Shown here: positions 16,389-24,497 of the stretch, one piece after another
Layout: every line of letters begins with the position of its first letter
Numbering within the stretch: position 1 is the first letter of the stretch
Origin: Confluentibacter citreus
Lineage (GTDB): Bacteria; Bacteroidota; Bacteroidia; Flavobacteriales; Flavobacteriaceae
Direction: 5' to 3'
DNA length: 64,000 nt
NCBI RefSeq assembly: GCF_002807055.1
Contig: NZ_NIXN01000001.1
Span: 682,001 to 746,000, forward strand
Made by a program: the position numbers and the translations under genes
The notes under the pieces: generated by a model
What the model saw: the letters and a program-made list of their open reading frames with translations, nothing else
Databases searched by the model: none
What the model was told of the DNA's origin: nothing

Positions 16389-16847
16389 GTAAAAGAAAAA
16401 AAACTTACATCAAAAATGTAAATTTTTCTAAACACATTTAGCCAATGTGTATTTTGTAAAAATAAGTTTTTTATTCTTTACCCTAAAAGAATATATCTTC
16501 TATTTTTAAGTTGAAAAGGTCTCCATTTTCGAATGCCGCTGTTGGGCTTGTATCAAAACGTTCCATTTAATTCTAGAATTAAATAAACCCTCAGTAAGAT
16601 TATTCTTTAAAAATTTTTAGAATTCGATTCATAATAATCTTGTTGAGATATTAAACCAAAATCGCTGTTTGTGTATGTTTTTAAAGTGTTCAACGAGAAG
16701 CAATTAAATCAATTAATGATTTTTGATATGTTTTGGTTAAAAACAAAATATTTTATTGTATTTTCGTATTAAATCTAGTACACTCGATTAAAAGCAATTA
16801 ATTAAACACGTTTCAAGAAATTTACTAATCCTTAAATCAATTAAAAT
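16389..16847. other. 459-bp region without a confident gene
   Basis: Lies between tRNA-Arg and a T9SS cargo gene. It holds a perfect 20-bp palindrome (16565-16584), a 15-bp inverted repeat with two mismatches (16590-16604 with 16633-16647), and a 27-codon minus-strand open frame (16483-16566). No standard -7 promoter box for the downstream gene could be named with confidence. Confidence 0.6.
16565..16647. repeat. Palindrome plus flanking inverted repeat
   Basis: The first part is a perfect 20-bp palindrome with half-site ATTTAATTCT (16565-16584). Six bases later, arms at 16590-16604 and 16633-16647 pair at 13 of 15 positions around an AT-rich loop. They may be regulator sites or an RNA hairpin. 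There is no evidence of a mobile element. Confidence 0.6.
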
Positions 16848-17750
16848 ATGAAAAAAATTACTCTATGTTTACTTTTTACCTTATCTATATTTGCTGCTTA
16901 TGGGCAGGAAATTACTCTGATAGATTTTGGTGCCACCAGTACGCTTGGTAACTGGAATAATGTAAACGACCCTGGAACATTAAATTCCTTCACAAACTTA
17001 ATTGATGATGATGGAGTAACTACTGGAGAAGTATTAACCCTAACTGATATTTTTGGACCTTTCGCTAGTAGTACGGGCACTCAAACTCCAGATGGTGGCT
17101 TGCCATTTCCAGATACGGCGACCAGAGATAGCTATTATGGAGACGATGCTACAGAACCAACAGGAGGTTTTACTCTTTCGGGTTTAGAAGCTGGCAAATA
17201 TTATTCGTTTACCATTTTTGCGTCTAGAGAATCTGTTGATCCTCTTGATAATAGAGAAGCATTGTATACCATAACAGGTGATGGCGCAGCGCAAACAGCC
17301 ACTTTAGATGCCAGAGAAAATACGGCTAACGTTGCTACCATACTTAATGTACAACCTAATATAGATGGTGAAATTACCATTCTGGTGCAAAAAGGATCTG
17401 CTAATGATAACTCTGATGGGTTTTACTATATAGGTGCTATAGAGATGACAAAAACTGATGATATCTTATCCAATAAAAAGTTTGGCATCAATGGAACTGT
17501 AAGTGTTTTTCCTAATCCATCATCAGAATCACAATTCGTAAAAATAAATTTAAATCTTAATACCGCTGCTCGAGTTAAAATGGATGTTTACGATGTCACT
17601 GGTAAATTGGTGAAAACATTATTAAATGAAGAGAAATCAGCTGGATCTTTTGTTCAAACATGGGACAGATCTAATGTGGCTTCAGGACTATACATATTAA
17701 AAATTGACGCTGACGGTAGAAATCAAAACTCAAAATTAATATTGAAATAG
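16848..17750 (+). CDS. Secreted protein with T9SS type A sorting domain
   Basis: A 300-residue secreted or surface protein. A signal peptide ends near residue 19 (YGQ). The middle (about 20-200) is a beta-rich domain with a SGLEAGKYYSFTIFAS segment, similar in style to the Ig-like or carbohydrate-binding domains of flavobacterial secreted proteins. The C-terminal 80 residues form a type IX secretion sorting domain: VFPNPS, YDVTGKLVKTL, SGLYILKI and a final KLILK. The sorting domain is normally removed on secretion. No T9SS component genes are present in the window. It ends at a strong terminator. The biological role is unknown. Confidence 0.9.
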   Translation: MKKITLCLLFTLSIFAAYGQEITLIDFGATSTLGNWNNVNDPGTLNSFTNLIDDDGVTTGEVLTLTDIFGPFASSTGTQTPDGGLPFPDTATRDSYYGDDATEPTGGFTLSGLEAGKYYSFTIFASRESVDPLDNREALYTITGDGAAQTATLDARENTANVATILNVQPNIDGEITILVQKGSANDNSDGFYYIGAIEMTKTDDILSNKKFGINGTVSVFPNPSSESQFVKINLNLNTAARVKMDVYDVTGKLVKTLLNEEKSAGSFVQTWDRSNVASGLYILKIDADGRNQNSKLILK

Positions 17751-17791
17751 ACTTTTTATACTATTGCCTTTTTAAATTTCCAAGTCATAAT

Positions 17792-17824
17792 AAAAAAATC
17801 GCTTGAAATCCAAGCGATTTTTTT
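17792..17824. terminator. Terminator after T9SS cargo gene
   Basis: AAATCGCTTG (17796-17805) pairs with CAAGCGATTT (17811-17820) around AAATC, with a T tail to 17824. The ABC ATPase promoter begins within 5 bp of its end. Confidence 0.88.
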
Positions 17825-17828
17825 ATGC

Positions 17829-17836
17829 TATTTTTG
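17829..17836 (+). promoter_or_regulatory. -7 promoter box (TATTTTTG) of ABC ATPase gene, leaderless candidate
   Basis: Exact TAnnTTTG match. Only four bases (CAAC) separate it from the ATG at 17841, so the mRNA would start at or within a base or two of the start codon. Confidence 0.6.
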
Positions 17837-17840
17837 CAAC

Positions 17841-18749
17841 ATGCTTCAAGTAAAAAATATCTCCTTTAGCTATAATAAGCAAACTGTTCTTGACAGTATT
17901 AGTTTTTCGGTCAATGCTGGCGAACATGTTTCTATTATTGGTGAAAGCGGATCGGGAAAAAGCACCCTTTTAAAATTGCTTTATGGGGCTTACGATTTGA
18001 ACGAAGGACAAATATTTTGGAAGAACCAAGAAATTCTAGGTCCAAAACACAATCTTGTGGTTGGGCATGAATTCATGAAATATGTGGCGCAAGAATTTGA
18101 CTTGATGCCTTTTATATCCGTTTCAGAAAATGTTGGCGCTTTCTTATCTAATTTTTATCCTGAAGAAAAGCAAGCGCGCATAAAAGAACTTTTAGAGGTT
18201 GTAGAATTAACGGATGACGCAAAAACGAAGGTTAAAAATTTGAGTGGCGGACAAAAACAACGTGTAGCCTTGGCCAGAGCCATAGCCAAACAACCAGAGA
18301 TTCTTCTCTTGGATGAACCTTTTAGCCATATAGATAATTTCAAAAAGCAATCATTACGGCGAAATTTATTTAAATATCTAAAAGAAAAAAACATTACATG
18401 TATGGTTGCTACGCACGATAAAGATGATGTTTTGTCTTTTTCAGACCGAATGATCGTGTTGCATGAGGCTAAAATTATGGCAAATGGTTCTCCTAAGGAT
18501 TTATATGAAAACCCGCAAAATAAATTAATAGCTTCTTTTTTTGGGGAATTCAACAACCTTAAATCCCATGGTATTCTCTATGCACATCAACTCAAATTGG
18601 TAGATACATCAAATTTAAAAGCAACCGTAAAAACATCTTATTATAAAGGAAGTTACTATTTAATTGAAGCGGATTTAAATGGAGAAATAGTATTTTTTGA
18701 ACATCCAAATCAAATTGAAAATGGATTGCAAATTCATCTTGCTATTTAG
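17841..18749 (+). CDS. Orphan ABC transporter ATP-binding protein (PotA/FbpC-like)
   Basis: A 302-residue ABC ATPase energising a membrane transporter. It has Walker A GESGSGKST (about 34-42), signature LSGGQKQRVALARA (about 134-147), Walker B ILLLDEPF and the switch H in VATHDKDD. The C-terminal part (about 240-302) looks like a short TOBE domain, as in importer ATPases for iron, polyamines or sugars. No permease or binding-protein gene is adjacent, so its partner must be encoded elsewhere. The start is ATG 17841, matching the usual LQVKNISFSY opening of the fold. The gene overlaps the convergent GreA/B-like gene by 4 bp. Confidence 0.93.
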   Translation: MLQVKNISFSYNKQTVLDSISFSVNAGEHVSIIGESGSGKSTLLKLLYGAYDLNEGQIFWKNQEILGPKHNLVVGHEFMKYVAQEFDLMPFISVSENVGAFLSNFYPEEKQARIKELLEVVELTDDAKTKVKNLSGGQKQRVALARAIAKQPEILLLDEPFSHIDNFKKQSLRRNLFKYLKEKNITCMVATHDKDDVLSFSDRMIVLHEAKIMANGSPKDLYENPQNKLIASFFGEFNNLKSHGILYAHQLKLVDTSNLKATVKTSYYKGSYYLIEADLNGEIVFFEHPNQIENGLQIHLAI

Positions 18750-19207
18750 AAAACAGATTCAATCTTAAACTTCTGTTCTCTAAAAACAATCTCGTCTCCA
18801 ACTGATTTACCCAAAAGTAATTGCCCAATAGGTGTACTAGAAGAAATAGCATAATAAGTGTCGTTTTCAACCGTAAATTCTCCAGCACTAATAGAAATAA
18901 AATAATTGTTTTGAGATGTCATTACAAGGCTTCCCAAACCAATGGTTTCAGAGGTTTTAGATATATCAATTTTAGAAAACGACTCTTTTAATTTTTGGAT
19001 GTCGGCTAATTGATTGCCTGCTTTTTCACGTTCCAATTGCAACATGGCCCTACCTGTTTCATGTTTGTCGCCAGCACTACTTTTTGTTTCTGATAATAAC
19101 GATTTTTGAATATCGTTAATAGTATTTTGTATGGTTTGAAATCTATTTTCAATAAAATTTAAGCATTGATTATATAAAGCTTCTTTGAGTTTTAAATCAT
19201 TTATCAT
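18746..19207 (-). CDS. GreA/GreB C-terminal-domain protein
   Basis: A 153-residue cytoplasmic protein. The N-terminal 80 residues are helical and charged and could form a coiled coil like the Gre factor stalk. The C-terminal region (about 85-153) matches the FKBP-like GreA/GreB C-terminal domain that binds RNA polymerase (GLGSLVMT, then SSTPIGQLLLGKSVGDEI). The acidic tip residues that stimulate transcript cleavage cannot be assigned with confidence, so it may be a Gre-like polymerase-binding protein rather than a true cleavage factor. Its start overlaps the end of mtgA by 11 bp, so the two are translationally coupled. Confidence 0.82.
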   Translation of the reverse strand: MINDLKLKEALYNQCLNFIENRFQTIQNTINDIQKSLLSETKSSAGDKHETGRAMLQLEREKAGNQLADIQKLKESFSKIDISKTSETIGLGSLVMTSQNNYFISISAGEFTVENDTYYAISSSTPIGQLLLGKSVGDEIVFREQKFKIESVF

Positions 19208-19895
19208 CTTTTTTATTATAATCTAATTTTCCAAAGAATCCCATTTGTCTCACTATCCAAACTTGTCGGCCCTGAATATAAGCAGAAGCAGGATTCGCCC
19301 TATATCTCATGGGGCTTGGTAATACAGCAGCTATGGCGGCTGCTTGGTAGCTTGTTAATTTGGCCGCTGGTTTTTTAAACCAATGTTGAGCTGCCGCTTC
19401 TGCTCCATAAATACCGTTACCCATCTCAATACTATTCAAGTAAACTTCCATAATGCGTTCTTTAGACCAAAAAAGCTCTATTAAAAAAGTAAAATAGGTT
19501 TCCAAACCTTTGCGTAACCAACTGCGATGTGGCCATAAAAAAACATTTTTTGCGGTTTGTTGGCTAATGGTGCTAGCACCTCTGGTACGCTTGCTTTTTT
19601 TGTTATGTTCAATCGCTTTTTCAATCGCTTTCATATCGAAACCATGATGGTTTAAAAAGTTTTGGTCTTCGCTACAAATAACGGCTAGTTGTAGATTTTT
19701 AGAAATATTATCAATGGATTCCCAATCGTGTTTCCAAACCACATCTTCCCCACTTGTAGCTTGTTGAACGGTTCGTATCACCATCAAGGGAGTTGCAGGA
19801 ACAGGAATCCATTTAAATACAATAACTAAAGCGATGGAAATGGCAAAAAACCACCCAATCATTTTTAATAAAAATTTAAATACTTTTTTAATCAT
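19197..19895 (-). CDS. mtgA: Monofunctional peptidoglycan glycosyltransferase
   Basis: A 232-residue inner-membrane enzyme that polymerises glycan strands from lipid II. One N-terminal membrane helix (about 6-28) is followed by a single GT51 domain with the expected motifs: SEDQNFLNHHGFD (catalytic Glu), RGASTISQQTAKN, and KERIMEVYLNSIEMG. There is no transpeptidase domain and length fits MtgA. I chose ATG 19895, two bases after the stop of the upstream oxidoreductase pseudogene, rather than the TTG at 19901 that overlaps it. It is followed by the overlapping Gre-like gene. Confidence 0.95.
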   Translation of the reverse strand: MIKKVFKFLLKMIGWFFAISIALVIVFKWIPVPATPLMVIRTVQQATSGEDVVWKHDWESIDNISKNLQLAVICSEDQNFLNHHGFDMKAIEKAIEHNKKSKRTRGASTISQQTAKNVFLWPHRSWLRKGLETYFTFLIELFWSKERIMEVYLNSIEMGNGIYGAEAAAQHWFKKPAAKLTSYQAAAIAAVLPSPMRYRANPASAYIQGRQVWIVRQMGFFGKLDYNKKDDK

Positions 19896-19897
19896 AA

Positions 19898-21020
19898 TCA
19901 ATCTAATAATTGTACTAATTCTTTACCTATTAAACTCCCAATAGCAATGCCCATACCACCAAGGCGTACACCGCAATATACATGATTTCCCAATGGTTTT
20001 ACTATGACTTTTTTTTGTCCCGATAATCCCACACCCATAATCCCACACCATCGATGTTCTATTTCAAACGGGGTTTCTGGTAAAATAGTTGTTTTTAAAA
20101 GGGTTTCCAATGCGTTTTGGATATGTTCGGTTTCATTAAATTCGGTAGTTTCTTCACCTTTAAAATCTAAGTTTCTACCGCCGCCAAACAAAATTCTGTT
20201 ATCTATATTTCTAAAATAATAATAGCCTTTATCTAAATGAAATGTGCCTTTTATATGTAATCGTTTTATGGGTTTTGTGATGAGAACCTGCGCCCGAGCC
20301 GGTTTTACATCTTCATTAATTAATTGTGCTGCAAATCCATTGGTGGCGATAAATAGCTTACGGGTTGAAAATTCTAATAAATTAGTTTTTATTTTCACTG
20401 AATTGTTGGATTCTTCAAAATGTTCAAGAGTTATATTGTTAAGGATTTTTATACCTTTTGATTGCACTTTTTTAAGTAAGGCTTGCATCATCATTCCAGT
20501 ATCAATTTGACCTTCAAACGGATTGAAAAATATATTGCCTTTTAATGTTCTTAAAATTGAACATATTGTTTTTTAGACTAAAAACGTCTGTTTTAAAAAT
20601 GGGTTTGAGGAATTTATTAATCTTGTTTTTTTGAGACAGACAGGTTTCATAAAGGGTATCGTCTGTATTGTTGAACAATTCGAAACCACCATTATTTTGA
20701 TAATTGACAGCTTTATCGCCCAACGTTTTTCGCAATAAATGTAAGCCATAAAAGCGTTTTTCCACGAGTTCTAAAACCTCATTTTCAGAATGTGATTTTA
20801 AATCTTCAATGATTTCACTTAAACTACCAAAACAAGCAAAGCCGGCATTTTTTGTGCTAGCACCTTGAGGAAGCATGCCTCTTTCTAATATTAATATCTT
20901 GGATTTTGGGAAGCGTTCTTTTAAAAACCAAGCACAGCTTAAACCTACAATACCACTACCAACAATAGTATAATCTATGTTAGTGAACCAGTTTTTTATT
21001 TCCCAGTAAGATAGGTTCAA
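19898..21020 (-). pseudogene. FAD-dependent oxidoreductase (DAO family), frameshifted
   Basis: Two adjacent frames together make one glycine/D-amino-acid-oxidase-like flavoprotein of about 370 residues. The first frame (stop at 20514) has the FAD dinucleotide fold (YTIVGSGIVGLSCAWFL) and the ASTKNAGFACFGS segment. The second continues with NPFEGQIDTG, the substrate domain and the C-terminal GVRLGGMGIAIG motif. Dropping one base from the A5 run at 20526-20530 (T5 on the coding strand) joins them as QYIF-NPFEGQ. The start is put at TTG 21020, because the only upstream ATG (21104) lies before the -7 box at 21043-21050. Loss of function, recent mutation or a sequencing error are all possible. Confidence 0.8.
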
Positions 21021-21042
21021 GGTTTTGGTTGTTAATTGTTTG

Positions 21043-21050
21043 CAAAAGTA
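21043..21050 (-). promoter_or_regulatory. -7 promoter box (TACTTTTG) of oxidoreductase gene
   Basis: Exact TAnnTTTG match followed by C. It gives a leader of about 18 nt to the proposed TTG start at 21020 and rules against the upstream ATG. Confidence 0.6.
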
Positions 21051-21092
21051 GTGAAATTGTACTTTGGTTGTTAGTAGCGCTAACACGCATAA

Positions 21093-21124
21093 AAAAAGTC
21101 CCAATTATTAAATTGAGACTTTTT
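21093..21124 (-). terminator. Terminator of the acc operon
   Basis: AAAAAGTC-C-CAATT pairs with AATTG-A-GACTTTTT with one mismatch and U-rich flanks. It lies directly after the accC stop on the minus strand. Confidence 0.82.
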
Positions 21125-21128
21125 CTTT

Positions 21129-22484
21129 TTATTCTTCAGTCGCTGGTTTTTCAATGACAAAATCTTCCATAAACTTCGTGGTATAATTACCAGCTAAATA
21201 ATCTGGATTTTCCATTAATTGTCTGTGGAAAGGGATGGTCGTTTTTATACCCTCAATAACAAATTCATCTAAAGCACGTTTCATTTTGCTGATAGCTTCT
21301 CCTCGTGTTTGAGCGGTGGTTATTAACTTGGCAATCATGGAATCGTAATTTGGCGGAATGGTATAACCTGCATATACATGGGTATCTAGACGCACACCAT
21401 GGCCTCCCGGGGCATGTAATGTTGTAATCGTTCCAGGAGATGGTCTAAAACCATTATAAGGATCTTCGGCATTAATACGACATTCGATGGAATGTAACTT
21501 AGGGGTGTAATTTTTACCAGAAATTGGCACACCAGCAGCTACCAATATTTGTTCGCGTATTAAATCGAAATCAATCACTTGTTCTGTGATGGGATGTTCT
21601 ACTTGAATACGAGTATTCATTTCCATGAAGTAGAAATTACGGTGTTTATCTACCAAAAATTCAATAGTTCCGGCACCTTCGTATTTGATATATTCCGCAG
21701 CTTTTACAGCGGCATTACCCATTTTTTCCCTAAGCTCATCGGTCATAAATGGCGAAGGTGTCTCTTCGGTTAATTTTTGATGACGACGTTGGATTGAGCA
21801 ATCTCTTTCTGATAAATGGCATGCTCTTCCCGTAGAATCACCCACGATTTGAATTTCGATATGTCTTGGTTCTTCAATGAGTTTTTCCATGTACATATCG
21901 TCATTTCCAAAGGCTGCTTTACTTTCCTGTCTGGCAGAATCCCAAGCATCTTTAAGTTTTTCTGGTTTCCAAACAGCACGCATGCCTTTTCCTCCACCGC
22001 CTGCCGAAGCTTTGAGCATCACTGGGTAGCCTGTTTTTTTAGCTACTTTTTCGCATTCTTCGTAGGTTTGTATAATGCCATCACTACCGGGAACACAAGG
22101 CACACCAGCTTCTTTCATGGTTGCTTTGGCATTGGATTTGTCACCCATTCTATCAATCATTTCTGCCGTGGCACCTATGAATTTGATGTTGTGTTCTTCA
22201 CATATCTTTGAAAATCTGGCATTTTCAGATAAAAAGCCATAACCTGGATGAATGGCATCTGCATTGGTAATCTCGGCAGCTGCGATAATATTGGAAATTT
22301 TAAGGTAGGAATCTTTACTTGCAGGAGGTCCAATACACACGGCTTCGTCTGCAAACTTAACATGTAAACTTTCTGCATCAACTGTAGAATACACAGCTAC
22401 GGTTTTAATGCCCATCTCTTTACAAGTTCTAATAACACGTAGTGCTATTTCGCCTCTATTGGCAACTAATATTTTTTTAAACAT
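21129..22484 (-). CDS. accC: Acetyl-CoA carboxylase, biotin carboxylase subunit
   Basis: A 451-residue ATP-grasp enzyme that carboxylates the biotin on AccB using bicarbonate and ATP, the first half-reaction of malonyl-CoA synthesis. It has the biotin-carboxylase N-terminal domain ([26 protein letters not shown]), the ATP-grasp glycine loop (GGGGKGMR) and the C-terminal lid with catalytic Glu/Arg segments ([12 protein letters not shown]). Length matches the family. It lies about 100 bp after accB, separated by a hairpin-forming repeat, and ends at a terminator. The carboxyltransferase genes accA and accD are not in the window. Confidence 0.97.
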   Translation of the reverse strand: MFKKILVANRGEIALRVIRTCKEMGIKTVAVYSTVDAESLHVKFADEAVCIGPPASKDSYLKISNIIAAAEITNADAIHPGYGFLSENARFSKICEEHNIKFIGATAEMIDRMGDKSNAKATMKEAGVPCVPGSDGIIQTYEECEKVAKKTGYPVMLKASAGGGGKGMRAVWKPEKLKDAWDSARQESKAAFGNDDMYMEKLIEEPRHIEIQIVGDSTGRACHLSERDCSIQRRHQKLTEETPSPFMTDELREKMGNAAVKAAEYIKYEGAGTIEFLVDKHRNFYFMEMNTRIQVEHPITEQVIDFDLIREQILVAAGVPISGKNYTPKLHSIECRINAEDPYNGFRPSPGTITTLHAPGGHGVRLDTHVYAGYTIPPNYDSMIAKLITTAQTRGEAISKMKRALDEFVIEGIKTTIPFHRQLMENPDYLAGNYTTKFMEDFVIEKPATEE

Positions 22485-22506
22485 AACTTTAAAAATTAAA
22501 AATTAC

Positions 22507-22578
22507 AAATTCCAATCTCAAAACTCCATATAATGGATTTAGAGTCCCGACAACTATCGGTATGTGGTATTGGAATTT
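22507..22578. repeat. Hairpin-forming intergenic repeat between accB and accC
   Basis: Outer arms AAATTCCAAT (22507-22516) and ATTGGAATTT (22569-22578) enclose smaller stems: CCAT/ATGG, and CCGA/TCGG around a CAACTA-type loop. The layout is that of a palindromic intergenic repeat unit. On the transcript it would sit inside the operon and could cause partial termination or processing. Confidence 0.6.
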
Positions 22579-22586
22579 TTAACTGG

Positions 22587-23072
22587 TTATGATGGGTCTA
22601 TTAAAAATAAAGGTTGATCAAATTCCACTGGAGAAGAATCGTCAACTAATATTTTCACTACTTTTCCAGAAACTTCAGATTCAATTTCATTGAAAAGTTT
22701 CATGGCTTCTATAATACAAAGCACATCGCCTTCTGAAATAGTTTGTCCAACCTCAACAAACAAAGGTTTGTCTGGTGATGGTTTTCTATAGAAAGTTCCA
22801 ATTATGGGCGATTTGATTGTTATGTATTTCGAATTTTCTATAGGAGCGGGGGTTACAGGAGCAGAAGCGTCCGTAACAGGTTTTACTTCACTTATTGGTG
22901 CAGCTGCTACTTGAGGTATTTGAGTTGCTACTGGAGCATAGTGCACAGCGGCAGTGTCTGGATCTGGTCCGGTCTTGATGGTGATTTTGATATCATCCAT
23001 CTCCAATTTAACCTCACTCGCGCCAGATTTGGCAACAAACTTGATTAAGTTTTGAATCTCTTTTATATCCAT
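22587..23072 (-). CDS. accB: Biotin carboxyl carrier protein of acetyl-CoA carboxylase
   Basis: A 161-residue carrier that shuttles carboxybiotin between AccC and the carboxyltransferase. A helical N-terminus is followed by an Ala/Pro-rich linker (about 45-80) and the biotinyl domain (about 84-160). The biotin-accepting lysine is K125 in EAMKLFNEIE, and the thumb-containing FYRKPSPDKPLFVE segment is present. It lies 30 bp after fabH, in the DUF177-rpmF-fabH-accB-accC series, which supplies substrate for and initiates fatty-acid synthesis. Confidence 0.96.
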   Translation of the reverse strand: MDIKEIQNLIKFVAKSGASEVKLEMDDIKITIKTGPDPDTAAVHYAPVATQIPQVAAAPISEVKPVTDASAPVTPAPIENSKYITIKSPIIGTFYRKPSPDKPLFVEVGQTISEGDVLCIIEAMKLFNEIESEVSGKVVKILVDDSSPVEFDQPLFLIDPS

Positions 23073-23102
23073 AATTTGCTAATTAATTAATTTTTGGTTT
23101 GG

Positions 23103-24104
23103 TTAGTTTACTGAATTATATGCCCATTTTAAATAAATAGATCCCCAATTAAATCCACCACCAAATGCGGCAAATATTAAATTATCTCCTTTTTTTAGTT
23201 TTGATTCGTAATCGTGTAATAATAGAGGCAACGTAGCAGAGGTTGTATTCCCATATTTTTCTATATTGCTCATTACCTTTTCATCTTCCAATTCTATACG
23301 TTGAGCCGTAGCATCAACGATACGTTTGTTTGCTTGATGTGCTACTAACCAAGCAAGATCGTTTTTAGTTAAACCATTTCTTTCCATTATTTTTACCGTA
23401 GCATCTGCCATATTAAAAACAGCATTTTTAAAAACAGTTCTTCCTTCTTGAAAGGCATATTGACCTCCTTTTTCTATGGCTTCAACAGATATAGGGTACG
23501 ATGAACCACCATATGTAGCTTGCAAAAACTCCCTTCCTGTACCATCACTTCTTAAGTATTCGTCTTGTAATCCTAGACCTTCTGTGTTGGGTTCAAATAA
23601 AACAGCACCAGCACCATCTCCAAAGATAATACAAGTTGCTCGATCTTTATAGTTAATTATTGAAGACATTTTATCGGCTCCAATTAATAGGATGCTTTTA
23701 TATCTACCAGATTCTATGTAGCTAGCTGCAACAGACATGCCATATAAAAAACTAGAGCATGCGGCGTCCATATCAAATGTAAATGCGTTTGTCGCTCCGA
23801 TTTCGGACGCGGTGTAAGCGGCCGTAGATGCTGCTTTCATGTCGGGTGTTGCTGTAGCAACAATAACTATTTCTATAGTCTTAGGATCTATTCTTTTTTT
23901 ATCGATTAGATCTTGGGCGGCTTTTATAGCTAAATAGGAAGTTCCTTTGCCATCATCTTTAAGAATTCGACGTTCTTTAATTCCCGTTCGGGAAGTTATC
24001 CATTCGTCGTTTGTGTCAACCATAGTTTCAAGTATTTGATTGGTTAACACATATTCTGGTACATAGGCACCTACAGCTGTGATTGCCGCAGAGATTTTAC
24101 TCAT
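23103..24104 (-). CDS. fabH: Beta-ketoacyl-ACP synthase III
   Basis: A 333-residue cytoplasmic thiolase-fold enzyme that starts fatty-acid chains by condensing acyl-CoA with malonyl-ACP. The catalytic triad is visible: Cys116 in DAACSSFLYG, His in VAHQANKRI, and Asn in YGNTTSATLP. The ACP-docking basic stretch and the GGGFNWGS ending are normal. It lies downstream of rpmF, with a strong terminator hairpin between, so expression needs read-through or a separate promoter in the 180-bp gap. No exact -7 box was found there. Confidence 0.96.
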   Translation of the reverse strand: MSKISAAITAVGAYVPEYVLTNQILETMVDTNDEWITSRTGIKERRILKDDGKGTSYLAIKAAQDLIDKKRIDPKTIEIVIVATATPDMKAASTAAYTASEIGATNAFTFDMDAACSSFLYGMSVAASYIESGRYKSILLIGADKMSSIINYKDRATCIIFGDGAGAVLFEPNTEGLGLQDEYLRSDGTGREFLQATYGGSSYPISVEAIEKGGQYAFQEGRTVFKNAVFNMADATVKIMERNGLTKNDLAWLVAHQANKRIVDATAQRIELEDEKVMSNIEKYGNTTSATLPLLLHDYESKLKKGDNLIFAAFGGGFNWGSIYLKWAYNSVN

Positions 24105-24236
24105 AACTTTATAGTTAATTTGACCAAAAAATCACAAAAAAATCATGAAAATGCTCAAAATTTCTTCAAATTAGTGAATTTTGGTCTAATATTATACAAA
24201 TTAAGTGGTTTTTGAATTGTTATGAAAACATATCAT

Positions 24237-24264
24237 AAAAAAAACGCTCACATGTGAGCGTTTT
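24237..24264 (-). terminator. Terminator hairpin between rpmF and fabH
   Basis: Perfect self-complementary stem (24241-24264, half-site AAAACGCTCACA) with a U run on the minus strand from the A tract at 24237-24244. It lies directly after the rpmF stop and may set a higher level of rpmF than of fabH. Confidence 0.85.
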
Positions 24265-24284
24265 GTTATATGCGTGCATAATAA

Positions 24285-24488
24285 TTATGCTAAATTTTCT
24301 ACAGCTTCAGAGTTGTCAATTAAAACTTGACCTCTATAATAGAGTTTTCCTTCATGCCAATGTGCTCTGTGGAATAAGTGAGCTTCGCCTGTTGTAGGAC
24401 ATGTAGCAATTGTTGGCGCAGTTGCTTTGTAATGAGTTCTTCTTTTGTCTCTTCTTGTTTTAGAGATTTTTCTCTTAGGATGTGCCAT
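24285..24488 (-). CDS. rpmF: 50S ribosomal protein L32
   Basis: A 67-residue basic ribosomal protein ([20 protein letters not shown] opening). Zinc-binding cysteine pairs of some L32 variants are absent: only one Cys is seen, in TCPTTGE. The family call rests on the diagnostic N-terminus and on its classic partner, the DUF177/YceD gene, 9 bp upstream. It is followed by a terminator. Confidence 0.97.
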   Translation of the reverse strand: MAHPKRKISKTRRDKRRTHYKATAPTIATCPTTGEAHLFHRAHWHEGKLYYRGQVLIDNSEAVENLA

Positions 24489-24497
24489 TTTATATAA

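Noticed and set aside
16317-17750. Genomic island inserted at tRNA-Arg
   Set aside because: No integrase, no direct repeat of the tRNA 3' end and no change in gene content that would mark an island boundary.
20494-20570. Programmed frameshift in the FAD oxidoreductase gene
   Set aside because: The joint needs a +1 shift at a T5 run; there is no classic slippery heptamer in the zero frame, no rare stop-codon context and no obvious stimulatory structure, so mutation or sequencing error is simpler.
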